Positions 57,263 to 62,340 of a DNA stretch of 62,340 nt are shown in pieces (the stretch's first letter is position 1; each line of letters starts with the position of its first letter). Source of the stretch: an uncultured Bacteroides sp. (GTDB lineage Bacteria > Bacteroidota > Bacteroidia > Bacteroidales > Bacteroidaceae); contig CALULP010000015.1 in NCBI GenBank assembly GCA_944321495.1, forward strand, positions 1 through 62,340. The letters run 5' to 3'. A program made the position numbers and the translations under genes. The notes under the pieces are model-generated. The model was given only the letters and a program-made list of their open reading frames with translations. It was not told the origin of the DNA and did not search any database.

Positions 57263-57775
57263 ATGGATATAAGTCTTGAAAACATTACTTTCTTCGCCTT
57301 GGCGGCATTTATTGCCGTATTCTCCGTGCTGACGGTAACTACTACCCGCATTGTACGTGCTGCCACCTACCTGCTATTCGTGCTGTTGGGTACGGCGGGG
57401 TTGTATTTCCTGTTGGGCTACACATTCCTGGGGGCTGTGCAAATCATGGTCTACGCCGGGGGTATCGTGGTGCTTTACGTATTCTCCATCCTGCTTACCA
57501 GCGGCGAGGGTGACCGTGCCCAACGACTTAAGCGCAGCCGCTTCGTAGCCGGACTGGGAGCAACACTGGCAGGCGCCGTCATCGTATTGTTCATCACCCT
57601 GAAACATAAATTCGTCGCAGCCACTACAGTAACACCTGCCGAACTGGATTTCGACCTTATCGGCCAACAAATGCTCAGCAGCGAAAAGTACGGTTACCTG
57701 TTGCCTTTTGAGGCGGTCAGCGTATTACTCTTGGCATGCATCATAGGCGGACTGCTCATTGCAAGAAAACGATAA
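57263..57775 (+). CDS. nuoJ: NADH-quinone oxidoreductase subunit J
   Basis: A 170-residue membrane subunit with five hydrophobic segments. The family block AATYLLFVLLGTAGLYFLLGYTFLGAVQIMVYAGGIVVLYVFSILLTSGEGDR, with the pi-bulge region, is intact. It follows nuoI by 23 bases. Confidence 0.92.
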   Translation: MDISLENITFFALAAFIAVFSVLTVTTTRIVRAATYLLFVLLGTAGLYFLLGYTFLGAVQIMVYAGGIVVLYVFSILLTSGEGDRAQRLKRSRFVAGLGATLAGAVIVLFITLKHKFVAATTVTPAELDFDLIGQQMLSSEKYGYLLPFEAVSVLLLACIIGGLLIARKR

Positions 57776-57790
57776 TAAAAATGTGACATT

Positions 57791-58099
57791 ATGATACCAC
57801 TGGAATATTACCTCATCATTTCCGCCGTCATGCTTTTCGCAGGCATCTACGGCTTCCTGACACGCCGCAACACGCTGGCCATGCTTATCTCCATCGAACT
57901 GATTCTGAACGCTACGGACATCAACTTCGCGGCATTCAACCGCTACCTTTTCCCCGACGGTACGGAAGGGCACTTCTTTGCCTTGTTCTCCATCGCCATC
58001 TCGGCTGCGGAAACTGCCATTGCCATCGCCATCATGATCAATATCTACCGCAACATACGCAGTATTCAAGCCGACCGTCTGGAAGACTTGAAATGGTAA
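57791..58099 (+). CDS. nuoK: NADH-quinone oxidoreductase subunit K
   Basis: A 102-residue subunit with three hydrophobic segments. It carries the conserved glutamates in LISIELILNATDINF and FSIAISAAETAIAIAIMI, which belong to the proton-transfer route. The stop is followed by a 100-base gap before nuoL, the longest inside the operon. Confidence 0.94.
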   Translation: MIPLEYYLIISAVMLFAGIYGFLTRRNTLAMLISIELILNATDINFAAFNRYLFPDGTEGHFFALFSIAISAAETAIAIAIMINIYRNIRSIQADRLEDLKW

Positions 58100-58198
58100 C
58101 GGCAGCATGCCTTGTAGTGCCGGTATCCGCGAATGTTGGCAAATCCCCTTTAAGGGAAAAGAACACGTTTGATTGAAATAAAAAACACTGTATAGAAT

Positions 58199-60091
58199 AT
58201 GGAATATACGATTCTTATCCTGTTACTGCCGTTCCTCTCTTTCCTTGCATTAGGACTGGGAGGAAAATGGATGTCCCACCGCACGGCAGGTCTCATTGGA
58301 ACCGCCTCGCTGTGCGCGGTGACAGTACTGGCTTATGCCACTGCCATAGCCTACTTCAACATGCCACGACTGGCAGACGGCACCTACGAGACACTTATGC
58401 CCTACAATTACACATGGCTACCCTTCACCGAACGGCTCAGCATCGCCATGGGCATACTGCTTGACCCCATCTCGGTAGTCATGCTGCTGGTCATCAGCAC
58501 CGTGTCCCTCATGGTACACATTTATTCTTTCGGCTACATGAAAGGCGAACGGGGATTCCAACGCTACTACGCTTTCCTGTCACTGTTCACCATGTCCATG
58601 CTTGGGCTGGTAGTGGCTACCAATATCTTCCAAATGTATGTATTCTGGGAACTGGTAGGCGTATCATCCTACCTGCTCATCGGTTTCTACTACACCAAGC
58701 CGGCGGCAATAGCGGCTTCCAAGAAGGCATTCATCGTGACACGCTTCGCCGACCTGGGTTTCCTGGTGGGTATCCTCATCTACGGCTATTACGCCGGCAC
58801 ATACACCTTTGAGCCGGACACGCTGATGCTGGCCAAGGGTGGTGCCGCCATGATTCCGTTGGCATTGGGGCTGATGTTCGTGGGCGGTGCAGGCAAGAGT
58901 GCCATGTTCCCGTTGCACATCTGGCTGCCCGACGCCATGGAAGGCCCTACCCCTGTCAGTGCGCTCATCCATGCCGCTACCATGGTGGTAGCAGGCGTAT
59001 ATCTGGTGGCACGTATGTTCCCCCTGTTTATCGGCTATGCGCCCGATGTCTTGCATTTAGTAGCCTACGTAGGTGCCTTCACGGCTTTCTATGCCGCCTC
59101 GGTGGCTTGCGTGCAAAGCGACATCAAGCGCGTGCTTGCATTCTCCACCATCTCGCAGATAGGCTTCATGATGGTGGCACTGGGCGTCTGCACCTCTGCC
59201 GACCCGCACGAAGGTGGACTGGGCTATATGGCTGGAATGTTCCACCTGTTTACCCACGCCATGTTCAAGGCATTGCTCTTCCTGTGTGCAGGCAGCATTA
59301 TCCACGCCGTACATAGCAATGAAATGTCCGCCATGGGCGGCTTGCGCAAATATATGCCCGTGACACATATCACATTCCTCATTGCCTGCCTTGCCATTGC
59401 CGGCATCTGGCCACTGAGCGGTTTCTTCTCGAAGGATGAGATACTGGCCGCCTGCTTCCAATTCAGCCCCGCAATGGGTTGGATTATGACTGCCATTGCA
59501 GGCATGACCGCTTTCTACATGTTCCGCCTTTACTACGGCATTTTCTGGGGCACGGAGAACAAGGCCCTCCATGCCGAACACCGCCCCCACGAAAGCCCGC
59601 TCAGCATGACCATTCCCCTGGCAGTGTTGGCTGCCATCACCGTAGTGTGCGGATGGGCACTGCCTTTCGGCCACTTGGTCAGCGCAGACGGCACGGCTTA
59701 CGATATCCATATCGACTGGACAGTAGCCGGTACCAGCATCGCCGTAGCCATCTTGGCCATCGCCCTTGCCACCTGGATGTATGCCCGCGACAAGCAGCCC
59801 GTGGCCAATGCCCTGGCGCACCGCTTCCGCGGGCTGTGGACTGCCGCCTACCACCGCTTCTATATCGATGAAGTGTACCAGTTCATTACGCACCGCATCA
59901 TCTTTGCCTGCATCAGCCGCCCCATCGCCTGGTGGGACCGCCATGTAGTGGATGGTTTCTTCAACTTCCTTGCTTGGAGCGCCAACGCCACAAGCGACGA
60001 GATACGAGGCCTGCAAAGCGGACGTGTACAACAGTATGCCTTGGCTTTTCTGTTGGGAGCTTTAGTCCTCATCCTGATACTATTAATCTAA
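58199..60091 (+). CDS. nuoL: NADH-quinone oxidoreductase subunit L
   Basis: A 630-residue antiporter-like subunit with about sixteen membrane segments and the long lateral helix near the C-terminus. The core block is VGGAGKSAMFPLHIWLPDAMEGPTPVSALIHAATMVVAGVYLVARM, with its lysine and glutamate proton-channel residues, followed by SDIKRVLAFSTISQIGFMMVALG and FHLFTHAMFKALLFLCAGSIIHA. The conserved glutamate in FWELVGVSSYLLIG is also present. Confidence 0.95.
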   Translation: MEYTILILLLPFLSFLALGLGGKWMSHRTAGLIGTASLCAVTVLAYATAIAYFNMPRLADGTYETLMPYNYTWLPFTERLSIAMGILLDPISVVMLLVISTVSLMVHIYSFGYMKGERGFQRYYAFLSLFTMSMLGLVVATNIFQMYVFWELVGVSSYLLIGFYYTKPAAIAASKKAFIVTRFADLGFLVGILIYGYYAGTYTFEPDTLMLAKGGAAMIPLALGLMFVGGAGKSAMFPLHIWLPDAMEGPTPVSALIHAATMVVAGVYLVARMFPLFIGYAPDVLHLVAYVGAFTAFYAASVACVQSDIKRVLAFSTISQIGFMMVALGVCTSADPHEGGLGYMAGMFHLFTHAMFKALLFLCAGSIIHAVHSNEMSAMGGLRKYMPVTHITFLIACLAIAGIWPLSGFFSKDEILAACFQFSPAMGWIMTAIAGMTAFYMFRLYYGIFWGTENKALHAEHRPHESPLSMTIPLAVLAAITVVCGWALPFGHLVSADGTAYDIHIDWTVAGTSIAVAILAIALATWMYARDKQPVANALAHRFRGLWTAAYHRFYIDEVYQFITHRIIFACISRPIAWWDRHVVDGFFNFLAWSANATSDEIRGLQSGRVQQYALAFLLGALVLILILLI

Positions 60092-60109
60092 AATAGATAC
60101 AAGAAAGAT

Positions 60110-61600
60110 ATGAACTTCCTTAGTTTATTCGTACTTATCCCCCTGCTGATGCTGTTGGGACTTTGGCTCAGCCGCAACCTTGCCCAAATACGCGCGGTGA
60201 TGGTAACCGGCGCCTCCGCCTTGCTGGTACTGGCTGCCACGCTGGTAGTCCTGTACCTTAACGCCCGCCACGCCGGCGCCACGGACGAGATGCTGTTCTG
60301 TGCCGACATGGTATGGTATCCGGCACTCAACATCCACTACTCCGTAGGCGTGGACGGCATCTCGGTAGCCATGCTGCTGCTGTCTGCCATCATCGTATTT
60401 ACCGGCACGTTTGCCTCTTGGCGGCTGCAACCGCTCACCAAAGAATTCTTCCTGTGGTTCACCTTCCTGTCGCTGGGCGTATTCGGGTTCTTCATCTCCA
60501 TAGACCTGTTCACCATGTTCATGTTCTACGAGATAGCCCTCATCCCCATGTACCTGCTCATCGGCGTGTGGGGCAGCGGCCGCAAAGAGTATTCCGCCAT
60601 GAAGCTGACGCTGATGCTGATGGGTGCCTCCGCACTGCTGCTCATCGGCATCCTGGGCATCTACTACGGCTCGGGCGGCACCACCATGAATGTGCTTGAG
60701 ATAGCACAGTTGCACAACATTCCCATCGAGCAACAACGCATCTGGTTCCCACTTACATTCATTGGCTTCGGCGTACTGGGTGCCTTGTTCCCCTTCCACA
60801 CCTGGAGTCCCGACGGCCATGCATCGGCCCCCACGGCAGTATCCATGCTGCATGCCGGCGTACTGATGAAGTTGGGAGGCTACGGCTGCTTCCGCGTGGC
60901 CATGTACCTCATGCCCGAAGCTGCCCAAGAGTTGGGCTGGATATTCCTGATACTGACGGGTATCTCAGTAGTGTACGGTGCTTTCTCGGCCTGCGTACAG
61001 ACCGACCTGAAATACATCAACGCCTACTCTTCCGTGTCGCACTGCGGCCTGGTGCTGTTCGCCATCCTCATGGTGAACCAGACTGCCTGCACAGGCGCCG
61101 TGCTGCAGATGCTGAGCCACGGACTGATGACCGCCTTGTTCTTCGCCCTCATCGGCATGATTTACGGGCGTACCCATACACGCGACATCCGCGAATTGTC
61201 GGGCCTGATGAAAATCATGCCTTTCCTCTCGGTATGCTACGTCATTGCCGGTCTTGCCAACCTCGGCTTGCCCGGCCTTAGCGGTTTCGTGGCCGAAATG
61301 ACCATCTTCAACGGAGCCTTTGAGCATGCTGATACATTCCACCGCGCATGGACCGTCATTGCCTGCACATCCATCGTCATCACGGCAGTGTACATTCTCC
61401 GTCTGGTAGGCAAAATCCTGTACGGCACTTGCACCAACAAACACCACCTGACACTGACCGATGCCACATGGGACGAACGCACGGCCGTCATCATCCTTAT
61501 CGCCTGCGTGGCAGCCCTCGGTATAGCACCTTGGTGGATCAGCGGCATGATAGGCGACAGCGTGCTGCCCATCGTAGAACATGTAGCAATGGTTCAATAA
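60110..61600 (+). CDS. nuoM: NADH-quinone oxidoreductase subunit M
   Basis: A 496-residue antiporter-like subunit with fourteen or so membrane segments. Visible blocks are FYEIALIPMYLLIGVWG with the conserved glutamate, FPFHTWSPDGHASAPTAVSMLHAGVLMKLGGYG, TDLKYINAYSSVSHCGLVLFA, and GLANLGLPGLSGFVAE. It follows nuoL by 18 bases. Confidence 0.95.
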   Translation: MNFLSLFVLIPLLMLLGLWLSRNLAQIRAVMVTGASALLVLAATLVVLYLNARHAGATDEMLFCADMVWYPALNIHYSVGVDGISVAMLLLSAIIVFTGTFASWRLQPLTKEFFLWFTFLSLGVFGFFISIDLFTMFMFYEIALIPMYLLIGVWGSGRKEYSAMKLTLMLMGASALLLIGILGIYYGSGGTTMNVLEIAQLHNIPIEQQRIWFPLTFIGFGVLGALFPFHTWSPDGHASAPTAVSMLHAGVLMKLGGYGCFRVAMYLMPEAAQELGWIFLILTGISVVYGAFSACVQTDLKYINAYSSVSHCGLVLFAILMVNQTACTGAVLQMLSHGLMTALFFALIGMIYGRTHTRDIRELSGLMKIMPFLSVCYVIAGLANLGLPGLSGFVAEMTIFNGAFEHADTFHRAWTVIACTSIVITAVYILRLVGKILYGTCTNKHHLTLTDATWDERTAVIILIACVAALGIAPWWISGMIGDSVLPIVEHVAMVQ

Positions 61601-61651
61601 CAATAGATAAACAAAATAGATAACAATACCTATACAAACTGCGATATAAAC

Positions 61652-62340
61652 ATGGATTACAGTCAATTCCTTGTCATGAAAGAAGAGCTGTCGCTGATAG
61701 CCGTCATCGTCATCCTCTTCATTGCCGACCTCTTCATGAGCCCCGATGCCCATAAGCATGACGGCAAACCGGTACTGAACACCATGCTGCCTGTGGCCTT
61801 GCTCACGATACACACCTTGATAACCATTGTGCCGGGGCCTGTGGCCGAGGCTTTCGGCGGCATGTATTACAACTCGCCGATGCAGCACATCGTGAAGTCC
61901 ATCCTTTCCATCGGTACCATCGTGGTATTCCTAATGGCGCACGAATGGATGCGCCGCCCCGATACAGCCGTAAAGCAAGGCGAATTCTATGTATTGACAC
62001 TCTCCACCCTGCTGGGCATGTACTTCATGATTTCCGCCGGACACTTCCTGATGTTCTTCATCGGACTGGAGACAGCTTCCATCCCGATGGCAGCCTTGAT
62101 CGCTTTCGACAAATACCGCCATAACTCCGCTGAAGCCGGTGCCAAGTATATCCTTACCGCACTTTTCTCCAGCGCACTGTTACTGTTTGGTCTGTCAATG
62201 ATTTACGGTTCCGCAGGAACACTGTATTTCGATGATCTTCCTGCTCATATCGATGGAAATCCGTTGCAAATCATGGCTTTTGTATTCTTCTTTACCGGTA
62301 TGGCGTTCAAGCTCTCTTTGGTTCCGTTCCATTTATGGAC
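61652..62340 (+). CDS. nuoN: NADH-quinone oxidoreductase subunit N (cut by window edge)
   Basis: The first 229 residues of an antiporter-like subunit, starting [23 protein letters not shown]. It includes [20 protein letters not shown] with the conserved glutamate, and [27 protein letters not shown]. The window ends within [14 protein letters not shown]. It completes the antiporter triplet L-M-N. No nuoE, F or G is found between nuoA and this point. Confidence 0.92.
   Translation, partial: MDYSQFLVMKEELSLIAVIVILFIADLFMSPDAHKHDGKPVLNTMLPVALLTIHTLITIVPGPVAEAFGGMYYNSPMQHIVKSILSIGTIVVFLMAHEWMRRPDTAVKQGEFYVLTLSTLLGMYFMISAGHFLMFFIGLETASIPMAALIAFDKYRHNSAEAGAKYILTALFSSALLLFGLSMIYGSAGTLYFDDLPAHIDGNPLQIMAFVFFFTGMAFKLSLVPFHLW

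Overview
The window is chromosomal DNA of a member of the Bacteroidales, most likely a Bacteroides or Phocaeicola-type gut organism. The evidence is a consistent set of family traits: promoters of the Bacteroides type (TAnnTTTG at -7, in a few cases with TTTG at -33 and a 19-bp spacer), a MurF-alanine racemase fusion, a fused NuoCD in a complex I operon without NuoE/F/G, GSCFA and DUF4153 proteins, lipoproteins with short C-terminal-Cys lipoboxes, and a 47-bp-repeat type II-C CRISPR-Cas locus. No rRNA or tRNA gene was seen.

Layout. 1-433 is the N-terminal part of a tyrosine recombinase that belongs to an element lying to the left. 773-6245 carries a secreted dipeptidyl peptidase IV, lipoyl synthase, an RsmI-like methyltransferase, FabI and a phosphoglycolate phosphatase-like HAD. 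6508-10477 is a small hexuronate locus: an orphan galactitol-type PTS IIC permease, a KduI isomerase with an apparent export signal, and an ExuT-like transporter. 10585-18680 (minus strand) holds a Dna2-like nuclease-helicase, TatC, TatA, MurF-Alr and a GSCFA protein. 18770-22413 holds a GH20 hexosaminidase lipoprotein, Hpt and adenylate kinase.

22785-32190 is the most unusual part: an AT-richer type II-C CRISPR-Cas island with a divergent tracrRNA, a large Cas9, Cas1, Cas2 and an array of 41 near-identical 47-bp repeats plus degenerate terminal copies. Read on the minus strand, which is the strand demanded by the tracrRNA anti-repeat, every repeat contains a Bacteroides-like promoter (GTTG, 19 bp, TACCTTTG). 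Its predicted start lies just before the spacer. The degenerate repeats keep the TAnnTTTG box. This suggests that each spacer is transcribed from its own promoter, as known for Neisseria II-C, but with the Bacteroides sigma factor.

32417-38912 (mostly minus strand) is a purM-DUF4468-membrane protein-prfA-DUF4153-pyrF cluster interrupted by an eleven-copy 23-bp tandem repeat. 39058-43581 carries an ECF S component, a DUF362 ferredoxin protein, FabD, a CPBP protease and a MenA-like prenyltransferase. 43816-48284 (plus strand) carries a Cof-type HAD, a PIF1-like helicase, a YrdC/Sua5 protein and a secreted choloylglycine-hydrolase-family enzyme. 48978-52925 carries a lipoprotein, Dxs and TrkA. 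53083 to the right edge is the complex I operon nuoA-B-CD-H-I-J-K-L-M-N, with nuoN cut by the window end.

All calls come from reading the sequence without database searches; family names rest on recognised motifs and overall similarity.
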